Origin: Annulohypoxylon bovei var. microspora
Taxonomy: Eukaryota > Ascomycota > Sordariomycetes > Xylariales > Hypoxylaceae
Assembly (NCBI GenBank): GCA_022836615.1
Contig: MU405235.1
Location: forward strand, 186,001 to 250,000
Direction of reading: 5' to 3'
Length of the DNA: 64,000 nt
Positions 10,827-21,590 of the stretch are shown piece by piece; the stretch's first letter is position 1, and each line of letters starts with the position of its first letter. The notes beneath the pieces were generated by a model. The model made no database searches. It saw only the letters and a list, made by a program, of their open reading frames with translations, and was not told where the DNA came from. A program made the translations under genes and the position numbers.

Positions 10827-11771
10827 ATGTTCACCAAAACGGCCTACGAGGCGCTTCCGGCCAAAGAGTCTACAGAATCCGAGAATCCGCTTCTTAGCGA
10901 TGCTGTCCTGCTCCGTACAGACAAGCAGAACAAGCTATACAAGTGGTTGCACTGGGTTTTCCATATTATTAGCTCCGCTATTATAGTCGGACTGTTCATC
11001 GCCCTACACTTGGCTGCCCAGACGAGCCGGACAAAATGTTGGAACATGTTTAATTACTACTGTAAGATCATTAGCTACGAGAAGAGGAGTATACGGCGCT
11101 GATATGATTTGGGGCAATGCTTTATAGCTCCCGTGGATGATGCAGTTACTCCGCATCCATATGTCCACAAAGTCTTCAACGGCTCGCTCTGGCACCAGAG
11201 TCCTTGGAAGGGCCCGCCTACCGAGGAAGTCGAGAAGGCGTGGTATGACATTATGCGATGTGAGCAAAGCCGCAGAGTCCTAACGCTCGCTCACCACTAA
11301 CTCCCGTGTCATGTAGACGGTATGATCAGCGTCTCCAAGGAAGACATCGAGAAAGTGCAACACCCCGACTGGTCTGCCCAGTTCCCGCCCGAAGCCGGCG
11401 GCGGATACATCGCCGCGACCATCGGGACGCACCAGGTGCACTGCCTGCACTACATCTGGCAGGACCACTACATGGAGTACTTCCCCAAGACGCAGGACAA
11501 GAAGCAGCGCGTGCCGGAGCTGTACGAGCGCCACTACGAGCACTGCGTCGACTACATCCGCCAGAGCCTCATGTGCCAGTTCGACACCGGCATCATCCCG
11601 TACAACTGGGTCCTGGACCACCAGAACCCGACGCCGAACGCCAACACGCAACACAAGTGCGTCGACTGGGACGCCCTGCAGGACTGGCTGGAGAAGCGCC
11701 GAGTAGAGGTGCCTGAAAACTTCCAATGGACGCAGCCTGAGGACGCTATCTCGCTAGACTGGAATCCGTAG
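10827..11771 (+). CDS. UstYa-family (DUF3328) oxidase
   Basis: Three exons, 10827-11061, 11128-11259 and 11317-11771, give 273 aa with all junctions GT/AG and in phase. The ATG at 10827 follows GCCGCC, a strong fungal initiation context. A cytosolic N-terminus of about 40 residues is followed by one membrane helix (about 42-62, FHIISSAIIVGLFIALHLAA) and a lumenal domain. The domain holds the two HxxHC motifs that define DUF3328/UstYa proteins: HQVHC at 161-165 and HYEHC at 195-199, the latter within HCVDYIRQSLMC. UstYa proteins are copper-linked oxidases that form ether or C-C/C-N bridges in ribosomal peptides, acting in the secretory pathway; some homologues act on other metabolites. Its position beside a secreted repeat peptide favours the peptide role. 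The codons of exon 3 are markedly GC-rich. Confidence 0.92.
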
Positions 11772-11910
11772 GCAAGGTACAGGATCCTGACCGGATAGGA
11801 GGTGGAAAGACTCTATGCAACCCATTTCACACATACCTCGACACACTATCACATTAACATACCATCATATCCATAGGACAATACTCATTTTTGCCTCTTC
11901 TCAAAGAGTT

Positions 11911-11966
11911 ACCATTAAACCATTAAACCATTAAACCATTAAACCATTAAACCATTAAACCATTAA
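11911..11966 (+). repeat. Tandem 8-bp repeat, seven copies of ACCATTAA
   Basis: Seven perfect head-to-tail copies of an 8-mer lie between the 3' ends of the convergent UstYa and hemerythrin-like genes. The surrounding 340 bp (11772-12114) are otherwise non-coding, C-rich toward the right, and show no gene. The array is probably a simple minisatellite and may fall in a 3' UTR. Confidence 0.95.
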
Positions 11967-12114
11967 ATTAATACCAATATCAAACGCACCTAAACAAATT
12001 CCAAGTTCTAAAAAACCATCCGGGTATCATAACACTTTCGTCTCCCCATCCTCGTCTCAAAATCTCCATCTCCACCCCATCCACCCTAGGCACTTAACCT
12101 CCCTCCCCACCCAC

Positions 12115-13127
12115 CTACTCCAGCGCATACAACTCCCTCGGCCGTCCCGCCGCGCACGAGCTAAACTTCCACCAGCGGGAATGCCACGCGCCCGCGATAT
12201 TCACCAGCCCCCACTTCACCGGCGCCGGGATCGGGGGCCAGTTCTGCCACGCGCCCTCCTCGGCCGTGCCGTCCAGATTCAGCAGGAAGAAGGGCACGAC
12301 GTCGAGGGTCCCCGCCTTCATCACCGTGCTCTTGCCCCACGTCTTGAACGTCAGCGCCGCGGCCTGCTCCTCGGGGGACCCGGGCTTCGGCGCGTTGGGG
12401 TGATCGGCGAGGCGCGCGATAGTGTCGATCTCGCTGTGGAAATGCACGTCGAACGGCTCGCGGAAGGAGTCCATGACGCGGACCAGCTCGGCGCCGTCGA
12501 AGGCGGCGGGGCGCGCCTCGGCGGCGCGCAGGAAGGCCTCGAAGCGGGCGAGGCCGTCGAGGAAGGCCTCGTGCTCGGCGTGGGTGGCGGCCCAGATGGC
12601 GGGGTCGGCGAGCACGGCCTCGACCTCGGGGAACAGCACGGCCTCCTCGTCGGCGTGGTGCGTGGCCACGAACTTGTGCCACGTCAGCGCGTACCCGACG
12701 AAGTCCGCGGTGTCCGCCGGCGCGACGTGCGGCGCCTGCTGGTACACCGAGTTGAAGCCGCGCAGGATGGCGTTGTGGAGGAGCGCCATGTGCGTCGCGC
12801 CCGTTGTGAAGATGTCGGTCTGTTAGGGCGGCGAAGATGTTCCGTTAGCACACATATGCTCATCTAATTTCAAATTCTATAATCCATCGCTTAGGAAACG
12901 AATCGAAAGGGAGAAATTACCTTCTTAGTCTCGTACTGCGGCGTCGCAACCAGCTTGATGGGGGTATCGGCCCAGGGTTTGCTGTGAGCAGCAGCCGGGT
13001 CTAGTGCTGGGGCCGACATGAAGAACGGTGATCGAGTGATGAATAGTCCGATGAGGATGGGAATAGCTATAAGGATAGGTCTATCCAGGATACTTCGGCG
13101 TGGTTGATACTTTACGGCAGGTTCCAT
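12115..13127 (-). CDS. Membrane-anchored hemerythrin-like (HHE) domain protein
   Basis: Two exons, 13127-12921 and 12819-12115, give 303 aa; the intron is GT/AG and phase 0. A basic N-terminus and a single hydrophobic segment (about residues 20-33, ILIAIPILIGLFI) suggest a signal anchor. The C-terminal part is a four-helix HHE cation-binding domain with HxxxE motifs at 124-128, 149-153 and 195-199 plus further His at 79, 84 and 117, the ligand set expected for a non-haem di-iron centre. Fungal homologues are uncharacterised in most genomes; iron or oxygen handling is the family theme. Exon 2 is extremely GC-rich, so the opposite strand carries a long shadow frame. It is convergent with the UstYa gene across a 343-bp gap. 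A role as oxidase or iron supplier in the cluster is inference; it may simply be a neighbour. Confidence 0.85.
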
Positions 13128-14453
13128 CTTGAAAAAGCCACAGGCAAGGCGGGATGGTCGGGGGAGATAGGTAGCTTTTATTTACCTCCGAGGCTTACAC
13201 CTAGGTACGTGGCAGCGAGCGTAGTATGGATGGATGTATGTAAGCCGGTACAATAGGAACTGTCTGTCTTAATGAACTTACAGCACACATACGCAAGTCT
13301 CGTTGACGCCTAGGCAAATCAGAGCTCCTCGTACGAGAAGAAACATGCCATCTATGACACCATTGGATGATATGTCGCTGAAGCTTTTGCTGGTTTATGC
13401 CGAGCTCCCCCTTGTCAATGCGGATTTGCTGAGTAAATCACACCATCTAATTGGGTACCACGGTGCTAGGATTGAAAACTAGCAGGGATAGGACAATTCT
13501 TGGCCGAATGAGGTCGGACTTAAAAAAGCCTACTGTGCAGCTGTGCTGCATGCTATCATGTGAAGAGTTAATATGTGAAGAGAATTCATAATTACATATG
13601 TGATCCTACGAGAGTATTTTCAAAGGTTGTGAAAGTCAATTGTATTTCATTGACTATAATTTGCTCGGACAAAGTAATATCGTCGCCTCAGGGGTCTTTG
13701 CTCACCACCATATTATGTATATACAAATGCAAAACCCTTCCTTACGTGTTGCTATTCCGCAAAGGGTCACCTAGCACTGTGCATAGGGAGAGCTCTAGCA
13801 ACGCCACCGAAAATGCAAGAATTGGGGTATATGAAGTCCACCAATGAATTCAATAGTCTTACCCTTCGCCATAGGTCGTATAATTCGTGAGTTCTCTTGT
13901 AGAGCTCTGTACTGTTATCTCGACATAATGTGTCACCGTAATCAAGTAAAAGGTGCCGATAACAAACAGAGTCGGTAGGTAGTTCCGTGAGGATCTTAGT
14001 TGTGGTTTCTCTCTCGTGGTGGGAATGTTTAATAGAGTGTTAGTGTTGAAAGGGGTATTGGGCATTGGTGTCATCCACTCGACAACTGTGGCGTTTTGAC
14101 CAAAAGGTGAGAAATGTTTGATGCTGATCTGGTATAATTGCTCCAAAATGACTGCGTACCGGTTCTTCAATAGTCAAGTATCAGATTTGCGTTCGTGTTC
14201 GCAAGGAGCTTTGATTTTCTTATGGCCATATGTTGCCAACCAAAACCAATACGAATCGAGTATACTAGGAAAGTCATTGACCAAGCGGGAAACGTACATA
14301 TAGTCGCCCCTGGAAAGACTAAAACTCGTCAACCGTTTCTCGACCTAGAGCATACCTTCTTAGGTCTGTTTCGTATTCAACCGGCGTGGAGGGCAAATGT
14401 TGCTTGGCAAGAAATCCAGGCGTACGACGGTAGTGGCGTCGAAAGGCGTTTAT
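13128..14453. other. Intergenic, 1.3 kb
   Basis: The left part is the promoter of the hemerythrin-like gene and the remainder is AT-rich. Short frames at 13575-13847, 13859-14170 and 14195-14560 have no domain or splice support. Nothing else was seen. Confidence 0.5.
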
Positions 14454-16740
14454 TCAATCATCCACACCATCCACCTGGGGTTGATAGCGCAACTCTAACA
14501 CCCAGTTATTATCGAACTCGATTCCACGACGAATTTTGGTCGCCACTTTGCGCCAGATGACAGGACTAAGGCCGATGTCCGCCAAGAAGATCTTCCATTG
14601 TTCTACCATGACGATATCGCCATTCTCATCGCCCATCTCCAGCGCCTTCAATAAGCCTACCTTCGGGGCGCCGAGAGCAACTACGTAGCGGGGTTGGACA
14701 TAGAGCTTGGCCCCGTCGATTATGTTGACCTTGCCGGACTGAGGCTCGATACCACTCGGTAGATCGATCGCCATGGCGAACGCCTCGTTTCTGTTCGACC
14801 ACTCCATCAATTCGTACGTAGTGGCCTGGTCGGACTTGCGCAACTCTTCGAATGGCGTCGTAAGTCCCAGGAGGGCATCGATGATCAAGGTTATAGAGCT
14901 TTGAGAAGCAGCTTCTAGAGTGCTACTGGTATGGCTGACGTGTTCAAAAAGCTCCGTCTTCGTGAATATGACGCTGCCAAAATTGCGAAGAAGTCGGATT
15001 TGTTTCCTGATATCGTCTAACAGTTCTCGTTCGCGCTCGATGCCGACTACGCAGACGAGCACATTGATACTACGATTTCGAAGGTGGCGAGCAGCCGCTA
15101 GAGCACGAACTCCTGATTTATTGTTACCGGCCAAGACAGCAATCGTAGGGGTGCTCGGCGGCGAAGTCGCAGCAGCGCGAAGTTTGATCGCAGGATCGTT
15201 GAGAGCAAGCATTACAACTTCCGTAATGCCGCGGCCAGCATTTTCGGCCAGAAGATCCTCGGTGAAGCCAAATTCGTGGCGCGCCACATTCTCAAGCGTC
15301 TGCATAGGCAGATGGGGGATCGCCTCGATTCGGCGATTGGACTTTACGGCGTAGAAGCCGCTAGGAATCGAGGTAGATTGCTAGGATAGGTCAGTTAGTG
15401 AAATGGCTACTTACAATACACGGCCGGGAGAAAGTGTTAAATTTAATAAAAGAATTTGTGCATACCCCTGAGTTGACTCGACTTGAGCCGCCGACACTTG
15501 CCGCGGTACTAGCCTTGCGCGACTGCGAACGTCGATTGATCGACACTCGAGATTCTCCTCGCAGTCTAGAATTACGACCACTACCGGAGTGTTCAGCACC
15601 GTTGCGGACCTCATCGTCAGCTTCGCTCTTCCAGTAATCACCAGATGCCTCTTTCGGCTTCAAACTAGTCGACGGCGCGTCTAAAACGTTTTCGGTATAA
15701 TGCAGATTCTTACCCCCAGCCGTTCCAGGTTTCGGCCGAGGAAGGCGATTATGAGACACCAAACGTTCGGCTTCATCGACCTTGTCCTGCTCCTTCATCT
15801 CGTCGAATATCTTTCGCTTGTCAAACTTGGCAAGGGCTCCTTCAAAATCAAAGTCACCGGCTCCCTGCACGTCCGTGACGTCTTCCGATGCCCATCCATT
15901 ATCGGCAAGTGCGTCAATTCGAGCCTTCTGGCTCTTCTTGAGCGCTTTGAAGGGTTGAAATGACTCAGTGGACTCTAAGATAGGAGTCTCTCTCCAGCCT
16001 GGACCTCGGTTATTTCGCTGTGCGGGTGAGCTGTTGCCGTCGGCTATCTTGTTCCTGCGCCGTCCGCGACCGCGCGTGCCTCGAGAACGGTCTTTTCTAG
16101 GGTCTAGCAGATCCTGGGGAATAGTGGAAACCGATTCAGTCGTCTCTCTTGGTGCAAGTGCTGCCTCCGGGTTCGGAGAGATTCTCAATTGCGTCATGGG
16201 CACAGTAATGTTAGTAGGAACAGCTGCGTCGGTAATCTCATCGGGAGAATCGTATGTCGTTTGATCGGCAGGGTTGGTAACGACCGGAGGATCCCGTTTC
16301 TCTGCTATGTTCGGTTGTGCCGGATGGCGTAGATTAAACTGCGTATTCGAGTCCGACCTAGGAGTCAGACTAAGAATAGCAGGGTCTTGAAATGCCGGTT
16401 GAGGTCTCTTTAACTGGGGTATCATAGGGATGGTTGGAGGTGTGGCTGAAGGCACGGGCATCGGGAATGAGATATTTTGAAGTGGTGTGATGTCGTAAAC
16501 ATTCATCGCGTTGATGTTTAGTCGCTCATAGAACTGGTTTGTGCCCAGCACCATAGCTAATCACATGTTAGCTAATGCTCACATTAAAATCGGCTCTTTC
16601 AACATACCTGGGGCCAGTGTAAGGTGCTGTTGGGGAACAAGACCGGTCAAAATCCCTTGAATGCATTGACCGGCTGGTTCCTTAAGAACCACCTGATAGT
16701 AGGAGCCCATCCATTGAGCTACGGTAGCTTCTTCTCCCAT
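14454..16740 (-). CDS. EDC3: Enhancer of mRNA-decapping protein 3
   Basis: Three exons, 16740-16608, 16556-15466 and 15380-14454, give 716 aa; both introns are GT/AG and in phase. The N-terminus (about 1-65) fits an Lsm-like domain. A long low-complexity middle with an RG-rich patch (RSRGTRGRGRRR) follows. The FDF motif is read as DFDFEGALAKFDK at about residues 285-300. The C-terminal third is a YjeF_N/Rossmann domain beginning near LENVARHEFGFTEDLLAENAGR, with AVLAGNNKSGVRALAAARHL forming the phosphate-loop region. Edc3 scaffolds P-bodies and activates Dcp2 decapping in the cytoplasm. Length and domain order match filamentous-fungal Edc3. It is the first clear housekeeping gene to the right of the accessory block. 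Confidence 0.92.
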
Positions 16741-18201
16741 TGTTATTTATTCAGCGAATTCGTCAGTTCCTGATCGATTTAGGACCCCTGTTGATTGAGG
16801 TGTAATAGGAGAATGAGATAATCTCAATGAAATCTCCTAAAAAAACTCCGAGACTTAGAGTCAAGATTAGCAAGGTTCGGTATGAGCAATATCACAAAGT
16901 GAGTTCTCGCAACACCAGATCTCCTATTGATGTACCCGCTATAGTAACTTCACTCAAGATAGACAACTCCCTTCCAGAGCTGTTGCCTGCTGTGAACTGT
17001 TTAAAGGCAAGGGGAAGAGCTCGATATTCAAATGGATATAGTACCACTTCGGAAAGACAGGAGATTCTCTCAAGTCACGATTCCGAGACACTTTGAATTA
17101 TAAGATCTCAAGATCGACTTTGATCTGGAAACGGTCTTATATGGATGCCCTACCGCCTTGCGTCCTCGATTTCTCGGTCGGGGAGGGAATAAGGCGTATT
17201 GTGTATAGAGGCTCGATGTCTACTTCTTGAGGTGTCGGCAAAAAATTAATGTGCGTTCAAGTTATCGAAGAATGTATTTTCGTATAAATCTAGAGGTAGA
17301 GTCGGAGTGGTGATGGGTATGGCCGAGTCTCCTTTATCCGGGTAAGCTTCGAGACAACGGAGTCGAAACGAATCCAGCAAGGAGTTAAGAGTCGATTAAT
17401 TGTAGGTTATAATGGCCAAGCTTAGCAAGCCTCTGTAGTTAGGTGTCGGTATCAAAGAATGTATTAACGATGTGCTGAGAGTCGATTCTCTCACAGCGCT
17501 GGAACGTCTATCGCATTGGGTCGCATCAACCTTGTAGGAATGGGCTGCCGCAGGTAAGTTGACTCGTAAACTCGGTCGGATATGGCTAAAACAATCGTCA
17601 ATTATTGTGTAATTGGTGTTGCTACGACGCTTGAGCGAAGGATGGTAAGTGGTCGAGTCGGTCAGGGCAACATGAACATGCGAACTTCTATCTCGAGTAT
17701 GAACCATTTAAAGTAACAATTAAAGTGACATTTCACGTTTGTCTTTTTTGGTAATCGCCTAGAACGAGTTTAAGCTTTCTTTATCGATAACAATGCGACT
17801 AGTTGAAGTTACGCCACCAATCACATGTTAATAACTGCTTTCCTACTTGGCGCTTGGGTGGTTAGTGCATCTTCAACAGATCTATAATGATTACATGCAG
17901 ACATGTTCATTGTTGGTACATATTAAAATAGAATTGCTTGCACTGCTTAACAAGTTACATTCAAGACTCCTTAATATGTAATATGTAATAGGTAATAGGT
18001 AAATATTTCTTGATTTGCATTTAGGTCCTTGACAGTACCTACTTCGTAATACTACTGTAAAACTCTTGGTATTTGTTTGATTTGTGGATCTCCGTGAGGC
18101 TTTAGCAAACCAGCCACTCGTAGAGTATTTGCGCCAAAGAAGCCCACAGCATAGAGGTTTAATGAGTACACCACCAAACCCCTTAAAATACATATGCGTG
18201 T
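16741..18201. other. Intergenic, 1.5 kb
   Basis: AT-rich sequence between the EDC3 start and the PIF1 stop. A frame at 16827-17096 starts with ATG but lacks any recognisable domain. A short ATATGTA/ATAGGTA run lies near 17973-18001. No gene is supported. Confidence 0.5.
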
Positions 18202-20902
18202 TCATGAACCATATGCTGCCATCGCCTCTTCCTCATCGTCTAGATCAATTACGCCTATGCCTTTCCCCTTAGAGCCAGAAGATGCCGCCGACCCCTTGAA
18301 CGCAAAGTCTGATATCGTCGACGGTTTCTTCGGCTTGGTTGCCGACTCCGCGCTATAGAGCTTGTTGTAAAATTGGATAACTCGGGGATGAGCCATGACT
18401 CTGCTCTTGTCGAAACGCAGTACCTGGAGCCCCTCCTTGCTCACAGCTCGACTTAGCGCGACATATGCTTGTCCTTTTTCGAATACCTTGCCGAGATCAA
18501 CCTTAACTCTTTCTAAAGTCTGACCTTGAGCCTTGTGAATAGACAGTGCCCAGGCAAGAATAAGGGGCAGCTGTTTGCGAGCTGCTTGAACTTCGCCGGT
18601 GGGTAGTTCGACCTTCCAGTCCTCTGGGATGCAGAGGAGGATTCGGTGAGTCCCGTCTGTCGCACTGAAGCGAACAACCGGATACTCTTTGTTGTCCTTT
18701 ATCCCTTCGATGTCATGGCTGAATGCCTTGATTTTCTTTTTTGATTGAGCATCTGGGTCGCCTTCGTCTCCCGAGTCAACCTCTGTGCTAGTATTCCAAA
18801 CTTCGAATGTTGCCTCATTCATAAATCCAACAACCTTACCGAGAGAGCCATTCACCAACGTATCGTCCATGTTCTTGATCAACATGACTTGGGCACCCTT
18901 CTTCAAATCTATAACTTTAGGGGCCATCATGTTTGCAAGTAATCGGTCTCGGACATTAGCATCACCTGTGTCAGCAGCCTCGTAGTGATATATGGCTCCA
19001 GGCAGATTACGTAACCGAGAGTCATTGGATCTTTCGACCTCTTGACGGGTCGGGAATCTAGATTAATATTAGCGTGGGCTTCTCGCACATCCTTTTAGGG
19101 GGGTGATAAATACAATTCAGTCACATCCAGTCCGTCATTAAAATTTAGCGGTCGCGACAGCTCTTTAAATGTTCGGACCGTATCTTCGCTAATTCTACCA
19201 AGACGCATCTCGTTGAGCATATCCGCGAAATCTGAACCAGCATTAGCAAGACAATTAAATCGTGAGAGGACTTGAAGGCGTTAAACCTACGGGGGTCTCT
19301 TTGACGGAAGATTTGTGTTAATCCGATGGTATGGTCGATAGACGTGTTCCAGGTGGCAGCTTCAAATGCGAATTTGCCTTCCTTCTTACCTCCATCTGGG
19401 ACGGGGGGTAGCTGGAAGAAATCGCCCGTTATAATCAGCTGGATCCCACCCCACGGACGACCATTGTTCCGAATCGTGCGTGCTATTTGCGAAAGCTTAT
19501 CGAAAAGCTCACCATCAACCATAGAAACTTCATCGACGATGAGGACGTTCGTCCGGAGCCATCTATTCTTCGCCTTGGGATTCCGGCGGATCTTTTTGAC
19601 TAGCGAAGGTACATCTTCCTTTCCGAGGCCAATACCAGCAAAACTATGAAGCGTCATGCCTCCGATGTTACAAGCCGCAAGGCCGGTAGACGCCGTAACA
19701 CTAAGACGTTCCGGATCGCGAGCCCACTTTCTCTTCAGCTCTGAGATGATTCCTCGCATCAACACAGATTTACCAGTGCCTGCCGGACCGGTAAAGAACA
19801 CGCTCTTCCTGTTCTGAATGACTAGTTCGAGGACATGTTGTTGCTCGGAACTCAGGGATATAGCAGAAGACTTAGCTTTCTGTTTGGCATGGTCGCCGGT
19901 AACGGCACGAATCTCGTCTTTTGTAAGTTCAGCCCCAGATCCGGACTTTTTGTTCTGGTTCTTGAGCTGTTTCCGACGTTCCTTGATGGCACTCTGTGAC
20001 GTATCCCAAGGAAGATCGCGCTCCTTTTTGACCCTCGGAGTAGCTAGTTTCTGGAAATCCCGGGCATCTGTCTTCTCTCCATCCTGGCTTGGCGGCGCAG
20101 TAGCTTCTCGCTTCCAAGTTCCCGGTAGGCTCCTTTTCTTTGCTGGAGGCGGGCCAAGTCGCGAAACCTCGTCTGGCGACTCGCGTTTTAAAAATACTTT
20201 CTGAGTATTTGTCGGAGGGAAAAGGTGCTCTGGCGGTGATGAAGACCAAACCGTCTGGCTGGTAGGCGGGTGAGGCGATGGAGCTGTGCGGGGCTTTGGT
20301 GCGACAGGTTGAGGTGGGAGAGATTCTGGAAGGCGGTACTCTATATCCAACTCCAACGTGTTATCGTCGCTAAAATCATCCTCTGCGAAGTGGATGGGTT
20401 GACTTGTCTTGCTCTGAGACGGGGCACGAATAGGCCCAGGTCCATCTTCAAATGATCCAGCATTGCTGCATAGGGAAACGATGCCCTGGGAGCGTTGGGC
20501 AGAGCCTACATCGGAGGTGACGGGAGATATGGGTTTATATTGACGGTAAGGTTGCAGTGGGTTCGCGGATCTAGGTTGTAGCGGATCGTCACCTGCTGCC
20601 TTCGTAGATCCAGGCGCGATATTTGACAATGGTTTAGCACGCCACGTATGGGTGGATGCATACTGCGCAATGTCTCCATCGTGAGCAGAGGGGCTACTTG
20701 ACGGGAACAGCTGCTTTGCGAGATCAGTCTTGCTGGGTGCTGGAGGCGCTTCCACCTTCTTCTTCTGTACGGCTCTACTTAACATGGTTATTGTGTTAAG
20801 AGACCTCGGGCGGTACGCGAATGCATAGGAATGAAGGTGCGAAAACGAGTGTCGAGGGCGCAAAGGTCTTGAAGGCAGGAGTCGAATAAAACCAGTAGTC
20901 AT
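18202..20902 (-). CDS. PIF1: PIF1-family 5'-3' DNA helicase
   Basis: Three exons, 20902-19291, 19231-19114 and 19057-18202, give 861 aa; introns are GT/AG and in phase, restoring FADMLNEMRLG and LFPTRQEVERSN across the joins. Residues 1-40 are rich in Arg and Ser with few acids, fitting a mitochondrial presequence; the Met at about 40 could start a nuclear isoform, as in yeast. A disordered linker of roughly 300 residues precedes the SF1B core: Walker A GPAGTGKS at 372-379, Walker B DEVSMVD at 457-463, GDFFQLPPV at about 493, and late motifs SIHKAQGQT and YVALSRAVS. Pif1 unwinds G-quadruplexes and removes telomerase, and maintains mitochondrial DNA. It is divergent from LIG4 with 688 bp between starts. 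Confidence 0.95.
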
Positions 20903-21590
20903 ACAGGAGTTGAAGACGACTAGGTCTGTGGGTAAGCAATTAAGAAATTTGTAAACTTAAGAAAAGCAAAACCCGGTCAATCATAGGCAGTACGTTCCTG
21001 CCTTTGACACAGAGGTCAGGTAAGTGGGTACAGTAAGTACAACCTGGGAATTGACACAATCAATATCGATGTCGCGTTGAGTTGCACCTACTGGAAGGAA
21101 GTGTGTATTTGAGACGCGTTGATTAGAAACCCCCACACTAAAATTGTGCGTGCATTCTGATTGACCAACAGTACCCCGTCCGGACGCCGTCTCCACTCTC
21201 GATCCGTTATAGTTAGGTATCCACCCGCTAACTTTAAATTTCATAACGGTGACAAAGATACGTCATTTATTTGATTCCATTCACATCAATTGCTCAGCTC
21301 AAATAGGCAGAACACCTCCAGCAACTCTAGGCTGCTATATCCTCAATACCTTCACAACTTCCGTCAAATTTCACAACTATTCATAGACAAACATGTGATC
21401 CACGGATGAGGTTAAAACTTCAAACTTAAAGTCAACAAAGAGGCGATCCTAGGACCTACATACCTTAGGTATATACATAACAATGCCATAATTGACGATT
21501 TGGTTACGGGTACAACTTCATCTTTGAACATACCCCTGACACCCCTGACATTAATCGATTTGCTTACCCAATCTATGGGAACCAAGGATA
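20903..21590. promoter_or_regulatory. Shared divergent promoter region, PIF1 and LIG4
   Basis: A gap of 688 bp separates two divergent genome-maintenance genes. It is AT-rich and contains CCTAGG at 21448-21453 and a related CCTTAGG nearby. A minus-strand frame at 20981-21244 has no domain. No specific regulatory site can be named. Confidence 0.45.

Larger units (their letters stand above)
5742..13127. other. Candidate dikaritin-type RiPP biosynthetic cluster
   Basis: Five genes within 7.4 kb form the proposed cluster: FAD monooxygenase, MFS exporter, Kex2-processed repeat precursor, DUF3328/UstYa oxidase and membrane-anchored hemerythrin-like protein. A rhodopsin-domain gene at 4089-5660 may be an outer member. 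Known fungal dikaritin clusters (ustiloxin, asperipin-2a, phomopsin and epichloecyclin types) pair a signal-peptide precursor carrying Kex2-separated repeats with UstYa-family proteins and often with a transporter and flavin enzymes. The same combination is read directly here. No tyrosinase, P450, PKS or NRPS gene is present. Co-regulation and the final product are inference. The borders are set by the gene-free region on the left and by the EDC3 housekeeping gene on the right. Confidence 0.6.

Noticed and set aside
11280..11726. 148-codon minus-strand frame
   Set aside because: Antisense shadow of UstYa exon 3.
11911..11966. Possible CRISPR-like array
   Set aside because: Units are 8 bp with no spacers, and the DNA is eukaryotic.
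12181..12867. 228-codon plus-strand frame
   Set aside because: Antisense shadow of the very GC-rich hemerythrin-like exon; Arg/Gly/Val-rich with no domain.
4089..13127. PKS or NRPS type cluster
   Set aside because: No KS, AT, A, C or T domain sequence is present in the block.
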